6,152 bases of DNA from an uncultured Veillonella sp. (GTDB taxonomy: Bacteria > Bacillota > Negativicutes > Veillonellales > Veillonellaceae), in contig CAAFUD010000246.1 of assembly GCA_900766125.1 (NCBI GenBank), positions 1 through 6,152 of the forward strand, read 5' to 3'. The position numbers and the translations under genes were made by a program. Shown piece after piece: positions 1-6,143 of the stretch. Each line of letters starts with the position of its first letter. Position 1 is the stretch's first letter. The notes under the pieces were generated by a model that was given only the letters and a program-made list of their open reading frames with translations, did not search any database and had not been told where the DNA came from.

Positions 1-3000
1 TAAATTTACCAGAGCCATCCGGTTCATAACCAGCGCTGAAGCCACCAGGGAACATAAGAATTTGAGATTCTGCTAGTTTAGCTTTAATTACATCAATAGA
101 TTCTTTTAATTGTTCTGGTGTTTGATTGCGAATGACAACAATATCTGCTTCTGCACCTGCACGTTCAAAGGCACGAGCTGAATCGAATTCACAGTTTGTA
201 CCAGGGAATACAGGGATGAGAACCTTTGGTTTCGCTCCTAAGGATGCACTGCGAGGCTTAGTATGTTGGTCGTGAATGTACGCCACTGCTTCACCAACGC
301 CATTTGGTGCGTGCATAGGGAAAATATCATTTAGCGGTGCTTCATATGCAGCTTGCACCTCTTTAAGGGATACAGATTGATCTTCTAACTCGATAATTGG
401 TGCAGCTTGAGTTACACCGATTACTTTTACATTTGGTAATTCTAAGAGGTGGTTCACTGCAGTAATATCAACCTCTACAATGAAGGAACCAAGAGCAGGT
501 TGGAAAATTGCACGATCAGCATATTTATTAAACTTAACACCTATATTGTTACCGAGAGCCATTTTTGTAACTGCTTCAGGAATACCGCCTTGGTCAACTA
601 CATAAGCAGCGTAAACACGGCCTTTTTCAATTTGTTCTTGAAGGTTTTCACAGTTTTCTTTGAACTGATCCCAATCTGGCGTATCGTCATAAGCACGAGG
701 TAAATCAAAGAGTACAAGACGGTGATCTACACCTTTAAGTTCTTGGCTTACAATATTGTCTACATGCGCTGTACCAACTGCAAAGGATACAAGGGTAGGA
801 GGGACTGTAAGGTCCATAAATGTACCGCTCATAGAGTCTTTGCCACCAATAGCGCCAATTTCAAGTTCTTTTTGAGCTTTATAGGCACCGAGAAGGGCTG
901 CTACAGGTTTGCCCCAAGATTCTTTAGAATTGAGGCGTTCAAAGTATTCTTGCAATGTTAAGTATGCATCTTCACGACGACCGCCAAGAGCTACTAATTT
1001 TGCGACAGATAAAAGTACTGCATATTGTGCGCCATGGTATGGATTCCAAGCAGATAATTCTGGTACGAAGCCATGTGTCATGATGCTTGCAGTTGTAGTT
1101 TCACCGTTTAATACAGGTAATTTTGCGACCATGCCTTGGGTAGGTGTTTTTTGGAACTTGCCACCGAATGGCATGAGAACTGTATTAGTACCAACAGTGC
1201 TATCGAAGCGCTCTGCTAAACATTGTTGAGAAGCGGCATTTAAATCAGATACTGCGGTAAGCCACTTTTCTTTGAAGTTATCTGCGCTTGAAGAACCGCG
1301 TAAGAAGTAAGAGCGATCTGCTGGAGCTGTTACGATAGCCTCTTGTTGTTGGCTAGCACCATTTGTATTTAAGAAATCGCGGCTGATATCTACGATTGTT
1401 TCACCGTTCCAGTTCATGATAAGGCGATTTGTATCAGTTACATCAGCTACAACTGTACATTCTAAATTTTCTTCGTCGCAGTAGGCTTTGAACGCATCTA
1501 CATCAGCTGCGGCGATGACGCAAGCCATACGTTCTTGAGATTCAGAAATGGCTAGCTCTGTACCGTCAAGGCCAGCGTATTTTTTAGGAACTAAATCAAG
1601 ATTGATTGTTACACCATCTGTTAATTCACCAATTGCAACGGATACACCGCCTGCACCAAAGTCATTACAACGTTTAATAAGCGTTGTTACTTCACCGCGA
1701 CGGAAGAGTCGTTGAATTTTACGTTCTGTAAGGGCATTGCCTTTTTGAACCTCTGCGCCACATGTGGAAAGGGACTCTACGGTATGTTCTTTAGAGGAAC
1801 CAGTAGCGCCACCACAGCCATCGCGACCAGTTTTGCCACCTAATAACACCACAACATCACCTGCAACAGGCGTTTCACGGCGCACTTGATTGCGTGGAGC
1901 TGCACCGATAACAGCGCCGATTTCCATGCGTTTTGCTACGTAACCAGGATGGTAATATTCTTTTACTTCACCTGTAGCAAGGCCGATTTGGTTGCCGTAA
2001 GAGGAGTAGCCACGAGCAGCTTCTTGGGTAATTTTCTTTTGCGGTAATTTACCTTCTAATGTATCTTCAAGGCTAGTATGAGGGTCGCCAGCACCTGTAA
2101 CGCGCATAGCTTGGTATACATAAGCACGACCGCTCAATGGATCTCGGATACAGCCACCTAAGCACGTTGCAGCCCCACCAAATGGTTCAATTTCAGTAGG
2201 GTGGTTATGAGTTTCGTTTTTGAATAATAACAACCATTCTTCGGTTTTGCCGTTTACATCAACAGGAACGATGATTGTACATGCATTGATTTCATCGGAT
2301 TCATCAAGATTTGTTAAACCGCCTGCATGACGCAACTCTTTGACTGCAAGTGTTGCCATGTCCATGAGGGAGCGAGCCTTTTTCTTCGTTGTATATAGCT
2401 CAGCGCGGCCTTCCATATATTCTTCAAGTGCTTCTTTTATAGCACCTGTGAAACGACTATCCTCAATGGTAATATCCGTTAATTCCGTCATAAATGTAGT
2501 GTGACGGCAGTGGTCGGACCAATAGGTGTCGAAGAGGCGAATTTCTGTAATGGTAGGATTGCGGTGTTCTACCTCTGCATATTGTTGCTTAATTAATTTG
2601 AGGTCTGCCAATGTCATAGCGAGGCCATAGCTATCGATGAGGGCTTTTAAATCAGTATCGCTCATGTCTGTAAACCCGTCGATTATTGCCACTGGTTTAG
2701 GATCTTCTAATTCAAGAGCTAATGTAGTTGGCAATTCAAGACTCGCTTCGCGGGAATCTACAGGGTTAATATAGTATGCTTTGATGGCCTCTTCTTGTTC
2801 TTTTGTGAAAGTGCCTTCGATGGCGAATACACGAGCACATCGAACGATGTGGCCAGATGTAAGGGTGAGCATGGAAATACATTGCTCAGCACTGTCGGCA
2901 CGTTGATCGTATTGACCTGGCACATATTCAACAGCAAAAACGAAACCTTGTACAGATGGGATTTTTTCTAAGACTGTATCTACAGGAGGCTCGGAGAAGA

Positions 3001-3175
3001 TAAGGTTTTTTGCAGCCTCTAAATCTTTTGCATCTACATGTTCGATATCATAACGCTCGTAGATGGTTACCCCTGTAGCAGGCATAGATAATTCCTGTTG
3101 TAAGGTTTGTAACATGCGTTGTGCTTCTTGGTTGAAAGATTCTCGTTTTGTTACGAATAATCGTTGTATAGCCAT
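1..3175 (-). CDS. purL: Phosphoribosylformylglycinamidine synthase, single-chain form (partial, C-terminus missing)
   Basis: PurL converts FGAR, glutamine and ATP to FGAM in de novo purine synthesis, in the cytoplasm. The reading frame stays open from an ATG at 3175 to the left edge, giving 1,058 codons plus one base. Conserved landmarks appear in order. The N-terminal PurS-like region and linker end in DHCRHTTF (about 221-228). The first synthetase (AIRS-like) half carries NETHNHP (320-326), GGKTGRDGCGGATGSS (446-461) and CNDFGAGGVSVAIGEL (503-518). The second half carries GGKDSMSG (777-784). The class I glutaminase domain starts near residue 982 (KVLIPVFPGTNCEFDSARAF) and is cut at PGGFSAGYEPDGSGKF. 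Its catalytic Cys and His-Glu pair lie outside the window. Relatives are about 1,250-1,300 residues, so roughly 200 are missing. The start is supported by AGGAGG five bases upstream. This layout is the single-chain fused enzyme, not the PurS/PurL/PurQ complex. Identification is secure. Confidence 0.96.
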   Translation of the reverse strand, partial: MAIQRLFVTKRESFNQEAQRMLQTLQQELSMPATGVTIYERYDIEHVDAKDLEAAKNLIFSEPPVDTVLEKIPSVQGFVFAVEYVPGQYDQRADSAEQCISMLTLTSGHIVRCARVFAIEGTFTKEQEEAIKAYYINPVDSREASLELPTTLALELEDPKPVAIIDGFTDMSDTDLKALIDSYGLAMTLADLKLIKQQYAEVEHRNPTITEIRLFDTYWSDHCRHTTFMTELTDITIEDSRFTGAIKEALEEYMEGRAELYTTKKKARSLMDMATLAVKELRHAGGLTNLDESDEINACTIIVPVDVNGKTEEWLLLFKNETHNHPTEIEPFGGAATCLGGCIRDPLSGRAYVYQAMRVTGAGDPHTSLEDTLEGKLPQKKITQEAARGYSSYGNQIGLATGEVKEYYHPGYVAKRMEIGAVIGAAPRNQVRRETPVAGDVVVLLGGKTGRDGCGGATGSSKEHTVESLSTCGAEVQKGNALTERKIQRLFRRGEVTTLIKRCNDFGAGGVSVAIGELTDGVTINLDLVPKKYAGLDGTELAISESQERMACVIAAADVDAFKAYCDEENLECTVVADVTDTNRLIMNWNGETIVDISRDFLNTNGASQQQEAIVTAPADRSYFLRGSSSADNFKEKWLTAVSDLNAASQQCLAERFDSTVGTNTVLMPFGGKFQKTPTQGMVAKLPVLNGETTTASIMTHGFVPELSAWNPYHGAQYAVLLSVAKLVALGGRREDAYLTLQEYFERLNSKESWGKPVAALLGAYKAQKELEIGAIGGKDSMSGTFMDLTVPPTLVSFAVGTAHVDNIVSQELKGVDHRLVLFDLPRAYDDTPDWDQFKENCENLQEQIEKGRVYAAYVVDQGGIPEAVTKMALGNNIGVKFNKYADRAIFQPALGSFIVEVDITAVNHLLELPNVKVIGVTQAAPIIELEDQSVSLKEVQAAYEAPLNDIFPMHAPNGVGEAVAYIHDQHTKPRSASLGAKPKVLIPVFPGTNCEFDSARAFERAGAEADIVVIRNQTPEQLKESIDVIKAKLAESQILMFPGGFSAGYEPDGSGKF

Positions 3176-3180
3176 TGTAG

Positions 3181-3186
3181 CCTCCT
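3181..3186 (-). promoter_or_regulatory. Ribosome binding site of purL
   Basis: On the minus strand the bases read AGGAGG, a full Shine-Dalgarno match. Five bases separate it from the ATG at 3175-3173, which fixes that codon as the purL start. Confidence 0.9.
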
Positions 3187-3224
3187 GTAATGTATATAAT
3201 TCCCTGTGGGATATTGACAAATTA

Positions 3225-3253
3225 AGTATAGTCGGTCTAGACTTATAAGTAAA
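3225..3253 (-). promoter_or_regulatory. Predicted sigma-70-type promoter of purL
   Basis: Read on the minus strand there is TTTACT (3253-3248) as a -35 box, a 17-base spacer, and TATACT (3230-3225) as a -10 box. Transcription would start near 3218 and give a leader of about 43 bases before the purL ATG. That leader is too short to hold a purine riboswitch. A second, weaker option is TTGTCA (3219-3214) with an AT-rich -10 around 3197. Start-site data would settle it. Confidence 0.55.
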
Positions 3254-3268
3254 GATAATCTTACTTAT
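3235..3268. promoter_or_regulatory. Cluster of palindromes overlapping the purL promoter (possible operator)
   Basis: Three dyads are packed together. GTCTAGAC (3235-3242) and ACTTATAAGT (3241-3250) are both perfect palindromes and share two bases. The third is a longer near-perfect dyad, 3245-3268, in which ATAAGTA and AGAT pair with ATCT and TACTTAT around a central A, with one extra A in the left arm. The first two cover the spacer and -35 box of the predicted purL promoter, where a bound protein would block or reposition RNA polymerase. The dyads are seen directly; the operator role is inference. AT-rich DNA produces some short palindromes by chance. Confidence 0.4.
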
Positions 3269-3293
3269 GAAAAGATTAGAAATACTAATAAAT

Positions 3294-3335
3294 ATGAAAG
3301 GTTCATGAAGGTCATAAGACCTAACTTTCATGAAG
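3294..3335. repeat. Twin TTCATGAAG repeats within an interrupted stem-loop
   Basis: The 9-base word TTCATGAAG occurs at 3302-3310 and again at 3327-3335, exactly 25 bases apart. Its first eight bases, TTCATGAA, are a perfect palindrome. The same stretch can fold: ATGAAAG (3294-3300) pairs with CTTTCAT (3325-3331), TT (3302-3303) with AA (3323-3324), and AGGTC (3309-3313) with GACCT (3318-3322) around an ATAA loop. G3301 and CATGA (3304-3308) are bulged on the left arm. No T-run follows on either strand, so it is unlikely to be a terminator. It lies between the divergent purL and lysR-type genes, a natural place for a regulator to bind. Confidence 0.55.
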
Positions 3336-3350
3336 ATTTCTACATATTCA

Positions 3351-3378
3351 TTATATATTGAGAGTCCATGCTTATAAT
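3351..3378 (+). promoter_or_regulatory. Weak candidate promoter of the LysR-type gene
   Basis: A perfect TATAAT lies at 3373-3378. The best -35 at an acceptable distance is the poor TTATAT at 3351-3356, with a 16-base spacer. A start near 3385 would give a leader of about 60 bases. The region is very AT-rich and other -10-like words exist, such as TATATT at 3394-3399. A weak -35 would suit an activator-dependent or low-level promoter, but this is a tentative call. Confidence 0.3.
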
Positions 3379-3430
3379 ATAGTAAATGATATGTATATTT
3401 AAAAGTAAGACACTACTATTAGTATATAAC

Positions 3431-3438
3431 AGAGGTGA
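3431..3438 (+). promoter_or_regulatory. Ribosome binding site of the LysR-type gene
   Basis: AGAGGTGA lies five bases before the ATG at 3444. It decides the start. The in-frame GTG at 3435, which would add three residues, sits inside the Shine-Dalgarno sequence itself and is therefore rejected. Confidence 0.8.
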
Positions 3439-3443
3439 ATAAA

Positions 3444-4349
3444 ATGGCAGTATCTGCAGATTTATATAGAACCTTTTTAGGGGTAGGCTTATATTTATCC
3501 TTTTCCCGTGCAGCCAAAGAGTTAGGCGTTTCTCAATCCGCCATCAGCCAAAGCATTAAGCAATTAGAAGGTGAACTTAATATGCCTCTTTTTGTGCGCA
3601 CTACAAAATCTGTAGGGTTCACGCCAGAAGGCAAAGAATTATTTGATACAGTAGCTAAGGCATTTTCCATTCTTGATAATGGGGTAACTCAATTACAAGA
3701 ACGTGTTAGCCAAGCTTATGAAAGCTTAAATCTGGCTGCTACAGACACATTATGTCGCCATTTCTTATTACCTTACTTCCATAAATGGCAATTGCAAGAA
3801 AGCGAAATCGGACTACATATCATTAATCGACCATCACCTGATTGTGTAGAATTAGTACTCAACAAAGAAGCGCAGTTAGCCGTCGTTAACGATTATGAAG
3901 GCTTGCGCGATAATCCTCAACTAGAGGTAACTACATTGGCTACAATTCAAGATGTATTTGTTGGTGGTCCTGACTATAAAGGGGCAGGCTTCTTTGATCA
4001 AGGCCGTCTTCTTAATGAGCCTATTTTGCTCTTGCATAAAGGCTCTGCGAGCCGTACATTCTTTGATGAAGTAACTCATGGCGCATGCCGTAAACCGCGC
4101 TTTGAATTGGGTAGCGTCGATGTGCTACTTGATCTTGTAGAAATTAACATGGGTATTTCTATGTTGCCTAACCATGTAGTGCAACAAAAGATGCAAGAAG
4201 GTACAGTGGTACGTATAGATACAGATATTCCAGTGCCAACACGTGATATTGTACTTGTCCGTTCTCGTTTGGTACCTCAATCTGAAGGGGCTGCGCGCTT
4301 CACATCCTTGCTCGTTAATCGTGAAAGTACTCGCGATAAGGTCTTATAA
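3444..4349 (+). CDS. LysR-family transcriptional regulator
   Basis: The product is a 301-residue DNA-binding regulator of normal LysR length. Residues about 8-65 form the winged helix-turn-helix: YLSFSRAAKELGVSQSAISQ is the helix-turn-helix core, followed by the family signature IKQLEGELNMPLFVR and a TPEGKEL wing end. A linker helix (about 66-90) leads to a periplasmic-binding-protein-like effector domain (about 91-295), which in this family senses a small molecule and drives a tetramer to bend DNA. GISMLPNHVV (237-246) matches the usual end of that domain. The gene is divergent from purL across a 268-base region with palindromes, and a terminator follows it directly, so it is probably monocistronic. 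LysR genes often control the divergent neighbour and themselves, which makes purL the first target to consider. The effector cannot be read from the sequence, so no gene symbol is given. Confidence 0.93.
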   Translation: MAVSADLYRTFLGVGLYLSFSRAAKELGVSQSAISQSIKQLEGELNMPLFVRTTKSVGFTPEGKELFDTVAKAFSILDNGVTQLQERVSQAYESLNLAATDTLCRHFLLPYFHKWQLQESEIGLHIINRPSPDCVELVLNKEAQLAVVNDYEGLRDNPQLEVTTLATIQDVFVGGPDYKGAGFFDQGRLLNEPILLLHKGSASRTFFDEVTHGACRKPRFELGSVDVLLDLVEINMGISMLPNHVVQQKMQEGTVVRIDTDIPVPTRDIVLVRSRLVPQSEGAARFTSLLVNRESTRDKVL

Positions 4350-4354
4350 TAATG

Positions 4355-4398
4355 AGACACACTTTATGAGAATTTTCAGAAAGTGTGTCTTTTTATAT
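4355..4398 (+). terminator. Rho-independent terminator after the LysR-type gene
   Basis: AGACACACTTT (4355-4365) pairs perfectly with AAAGTGTGTCT (4380-4390), an 11-bp stem. The 14-base loop can itself close with TGA/TCA. The T-rich tract TTTTATATTTT follows. It begins six bases after the stop codon and separates the regulator from the xpt transcription unit. Confidence 0.9.
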
Positions 4399-4533
4399 TT
4401 TAGAGTACTGTTATCTGTGCTATATTATATTGTTATAAACCTACTGAATTTTATAATTTAGTGTGGAAAGTTTTGAAGTCTTAAAGAGAGCTATTTTTCT
4501 AGCTGTATTGTTAAGTCTTTTACTTGATATAGG
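4399..4533 (+). other. AT-rich intergenic stretch upstream of the xpt promoter
   Basis: No gene or known RNA is recognised here. Small structures include an inverted repeat TTATAAA/TTTATAA (4433-4439 and 4450-4456), a short hairpin AGCTA/TAGCT (4489-4493 and 4500-4504, loop TTTTTC), and AAGTCTT repeated directly at 4476-4482 and 4513-4519. The guanine riboswitch core motifs (ATATGG, GTTTCTACC, CCGTAAA) are absent. The repeats may be regulator sites or chance in AT-rich DNA. Confidence 0.4.
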
Positions 4534-4563
4534 TTGACCCTAAGGGGTTATTTACGTTAAAAT
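4534..4563 (+). promoter_or_regulatory. Predicted sigma-70-type promoter of the xpt operon
   Basis: TTGACC (4534-4539) is a five-of-six -35 box. An 18-base spacer leads to TAAAAT (4558-4563), a good -10. Transcription would start near 4570, about 27 bases before the xpt ATG, leaving no room for a riboswitch. A small dyad, TGACCC (4535-4540) against GGGTTA (4545-4550) with one G-T mismatch, overlaps the -35 and spacer and could be a repressor site. The dyad's role is inference. Confidence 0.65.
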
Positions 4564-4582
4564 TTAAAGATAGTTATGCTGC

Positions 4583-4588
4583 GGAGGT
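4583..4588 (+). promoter_or_regulatory. Ribosome binding site of xpt
   Basis: GGAGGT lies eight bases before the ATG at 4597 and supports that start. Confidence 0.85.
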
Positions 4589-4596
4589 AAGAGCAC

Positions 4597-5172
4597 ATGG
4601 AATTATTAAAACAACGCATTCGTGAAGAGGGGATTGTCCTCAATAATCGCGTGCTAAAAGTCGATGGTTTCTTGAATCATCAAATCGATCCACAATTGTT
4701 TAAAGCAATCGGTAAAGAAATCGCGGATCGTTACCGTGATGCAGGTGTACAACGTATTGTTACTATTGAAGCATCTGGCATTGCATTGGCATTGATGGCT
4801 GCTCTTGAACTTGATGTGCCATTAGTATTTGCGCGTAAGAAAAAATCTATTCTTATGGTAGATGATGTATATCATAGTGTTGTGTACTCTTATACAAAAG
4901 AGGAAAACTACGATATTACTATTTCTAAAAAATTCTTACCAGCTGGTGAAAAAGTGTTGATCATCGATGACTTCTTGGCATCTGGTGAGGCTGCTATGGG
5001 CCTTGCTAAATTGGTAGAAGACGCTGGTGATGAAGTGGTTGGTATGGCGATCGCTATCGAAAAATCCTTCCAACCTGGTCGTGAACGCCTTGAAAATGCA
5101 GGGTATCGTGTTGAGTCTTTAGTTCGTATTAAAGAATTTAAAGACAATGGTTGTGTATTTATCGAAGACTAA
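4597..5172 (+). CDS. xpt: Xanthine phosphoribosyltransferase
   Basis: The enzyme joins xanthine to the ribose-phosphate of PRPP to give XMP, salvaging purine bases in the cytoplasm towards GMP. The 191 residues match the usual size of Xpt (about 190-195). The N-terminal MELLKQRIREEG, followed by VLKVDGFLNHQIDP, is typical of the family. IEASGIALA (57-65) and FARKKKS (78-84) are the expected phosphoribosyltransferase loops. VLIIDDFLASGEA (120-132) is the PRPP-binding motif with its paired aspartates. EKSFQPGR (155-162) is the base-recognition segment. Bacillus PurR also has this fold but adds an N-terminal winged helix; that extension is absent, which argues for the enzyme. The gene leads a co-directional group, with the next gene 26 bases downstream and no terminator between. 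No xanthine permease gene follows it, unlike the xpt-pbuX arrangement in Bacillus. Confidence 0.95.
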   Translation: MELLKQRIREEGIVLNNRVLKVDGFLNHQIDPQLFKAIGKEIADRYRDAGVQRIVTIEASGIALALMAALELDVPLVFARKKKSILMVDDVYHSVVYSYTKEENYDITISKKFLPAGEKVLIIDDFLASGEAAMGLAKLVEDAGDEVVGMAIAIEKSFQPGRERLENAGYRVESLVRIKEFKDNGCVFIED

Positions 5173-5198
5173 TAGTCTGATTATTTGTAGAGGGAATT

Positions 5199-5648
5199 AT
5201 GAATCAAAAAGCAGAAAAATTTGACTTACTCGTTGCTGACCTAAATAAAGGTGGTAACTCTTGGTTTACAAAGGAAGAAATGACAGATGACCTTCATACA
5301 GTCGTTTACCACGGCCGTTTGGATGTTCATGAGCATAGCTTGCCTGTATTCATCGTTGTGGATGATTCTGCATTCTCCTATGCACGTATTGCTATCACAA
5401 CAACATCTATTGATGAAAAAGTGATTCCTGCTGTGTTGAAAGAACTTAATACATTGAATCAAGATTATAAAGTATCTAAATACTATGTGAGCAATGAAGA
5501 CAATAACATCTATATGGATGTGTCTGTTCCTGGTTTGACTGAGCAATTTGATCCTACAGTAGTAGTTAATTTATTGCTTGAAGTCGTTCAACCACATTTA
5601 GATGCTGTACATAAAGGCATTCTTAAAGTAGCTGGTTTAGCTAAATAG
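5199..5648 (+). CDS. YbjN-like small acidic protein, first of a tandem pair
   Basis: A 149-residue protein of unknown function. It starts at ATG 5199 behind AGAGGGA (5189-5195). It has no signal peptide or membrane segment, so it is probably cytoplasmic. Strand-helix-strand character is visible: VVYHGRL (35-41), then a hydrophobic strand LPVFIVVDD (48-56), ARIAI (62-66), a helix around VIPAVLKELNTLNQDY (75-90), KYYV...NIYMDVSV (94-110) and a C-terminal helix VVVNLLLEVVQPHLDAV (121-137). This order of strands and helices resembles the YbjN / type III secretion chaperone-like fold, where proteins usually bind other proteins. That family link is by eye and not certain. It resembles the next gene along most of its length. 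The 26-base gap after xpt and the 8-base gap to the next gene suggest one operon. A role in purine use is only guilt by association. Confidence 0.75.
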   Translation: MNQKAEKFDLLVADLNKGGNSWFTKEEMTDDLHTVVYHGRLDVHEHSLPVFIVVDDSAFSYARIAITTTSIDEKVIPAVLKELNTLNQDYKVSKYYVSNEDNNIYMDVSVPGLTEQFDPTVVVNLLLEVVQPHLDAVHKGILKVAGLAK

Positions 5649-5656
5649 AGGTTGTT

Positions 5657-6097
5657 ATGAATCCTAAAGCATTATTATTTGATAAGTTTTTAAAAGACGA
5701 AGAAATCACATCCTTTGAACGTAAGGATTTTGAGGATGAGGACGGTACTGTTGTATACCGTTCTTACATTAAATCCCCATTGTGGGATATGCCGTTATTT
5801 GTTATTCTTGATAACAGTATTTACAGTGTTATTCGTTTGGTGTTAGGCCCTGAAAAGGTAACCGCACAAAATATGAATGCCTTGAATGCGTTGATCAACC
5901 GCGACAATGCGACATACAAAAACTATAAACTATATATTGATGAACAAGATTCCAGTCTATATTTAGACTGTGTCTACATGTGTGGTGACGATGCATTTGA
6001 ACCGGCATTAATGTATGCATTGATGTCTTCTATCGTAGACTATGTCCCTGAAGCTGTAGGCGAGTTAAAAACCGCTTTTGAAAGTAGCACACACTAA
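5657..6097 (+). CDS. YbjN-like small acidic protein, second of a tandem pair
   Basis: A 146-residue paralogue of the preceding protein, function unknown. Matching blocks keep order and spacing: TVVY (31-34 here, 34-37 there), MPLFVILDNSIYSVIRL (45-61) against LPVFIVVDDSAFSYARI (48-64), MNALNALINRDNATYKNYKL (73-92) against the LKELNTLNQDYKV helix, SLYLD (100-104) against NIYMD, and FEP (114-116) against FDP before the last helix. Overall identity is low, so the duplication is old or the copies have specialised. Its Shine-Dalgarno, TAGAGG (5646-5651), overlaps the stop codon of the upstream gene, and only eight bases separate the two frames. That points to coupled translation and perhaps a matched amount of both products, for example as a heterodimer. 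No signal peptide or membrane segment is seen. Confidence 0.75.
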   Translation: MNPKALLFDKFLKDEEITSFERKDFEDEDGTVVYRSYIKSPLWDMPLFVILDNSIYSVIRLVLGPEKVTAQNMNALNALINRDNATYKNYKLYIDEQDSSLYLDCVYMCGDDAFEPALMYALMSSIVDYVPEAVGELKTAFESSTH

Positions 6098-6113
6098 TTA
6101 ATAACATATATAG

Positions 6114-6142
6114 ATTAAGGTCCGTAATGTTCGGAAATTAAT
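6114..6142 (+). promoter_or_regulatory. Dyad ahead of the next gene, containing a PurBox-like site
   Basis: ATTAA (6114-6118) pairs with TTAAT (6138-6142), and TCCG (6121-6124) with CGGA (6132-6135), across a symmetric GG/AA internal mismatch and a 7-base loop. On the minus strand 6138-6126 reads ATTTCCGAACATT, which fits every position of the Bacillus PurR operator consensus AWWWCCGAACWWT. A faint second half, GGTCCGTAAT, faces it on the plus strand. Working PurBoxes usually come in pairs, so a single good copy is weak support. A possible promoter upstream is TTGAAA (6078-6083) and TAACAT (6102-6107). Confidence 0.35.
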
Positions 6143-6143
6143 T

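Noticed and set aside
449..1229. Three plus-strand open frames (449-703, 722-961, 909-1229)
   Set aside because: They lie antisense within purL, which carries conserved motifs throughout; they have no recognisable domains or good ribosome binding sites.
3063..3248. Plus-strand open frame of 61 residues
   Set aside because: It is antisense to the purL N-terminus and runs into its promoter; its cysteine-rich sequence resembles no family.
3435..3443. GTG at 3435 as an earlier start for the LysR-type gene
   Set aside because: The GTG is part of the AGAGGTGA ribosome binding site that serves the ATG at 3444.
4433..4456. Inverted repeat TTATAAA/TTTATAA as an operator or terminator
   Set aside because: It is all A and T, has no T-run after it, and is not placed over a convincing promoter; chance is a sufficient explanation.
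4243..4461. Plus-strand open frame overlapping the end of the LysR-type gene
   Set aside because: It runs in another frame through the regulator's 3' end and the terminator; its hydrophobic tail comes from AT-rich intergenic DNA.
4597..5172. xpt product as a Bacillus-type PurR repressor
   Set aside because: PurR has an extra N-terminal winged-helix domain and is about 285 residues; this protein has 191 residues and starts directly with the Xpt N-terminus.
4908..5546. Minus-strand open frames at 4908-5147 and 5241-5546
   Set aside because: They are antisense shadows of xpt and the first YbjN-like gene, with no Shine-Dalgarno support.
6121..6135. TCCG/CGGA hairpin as a terminator after the YbjN-like pair
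   Set aside because: The stem is only four base pairs and no T-run follows; it sits directly ahead of a ribosome binding site.
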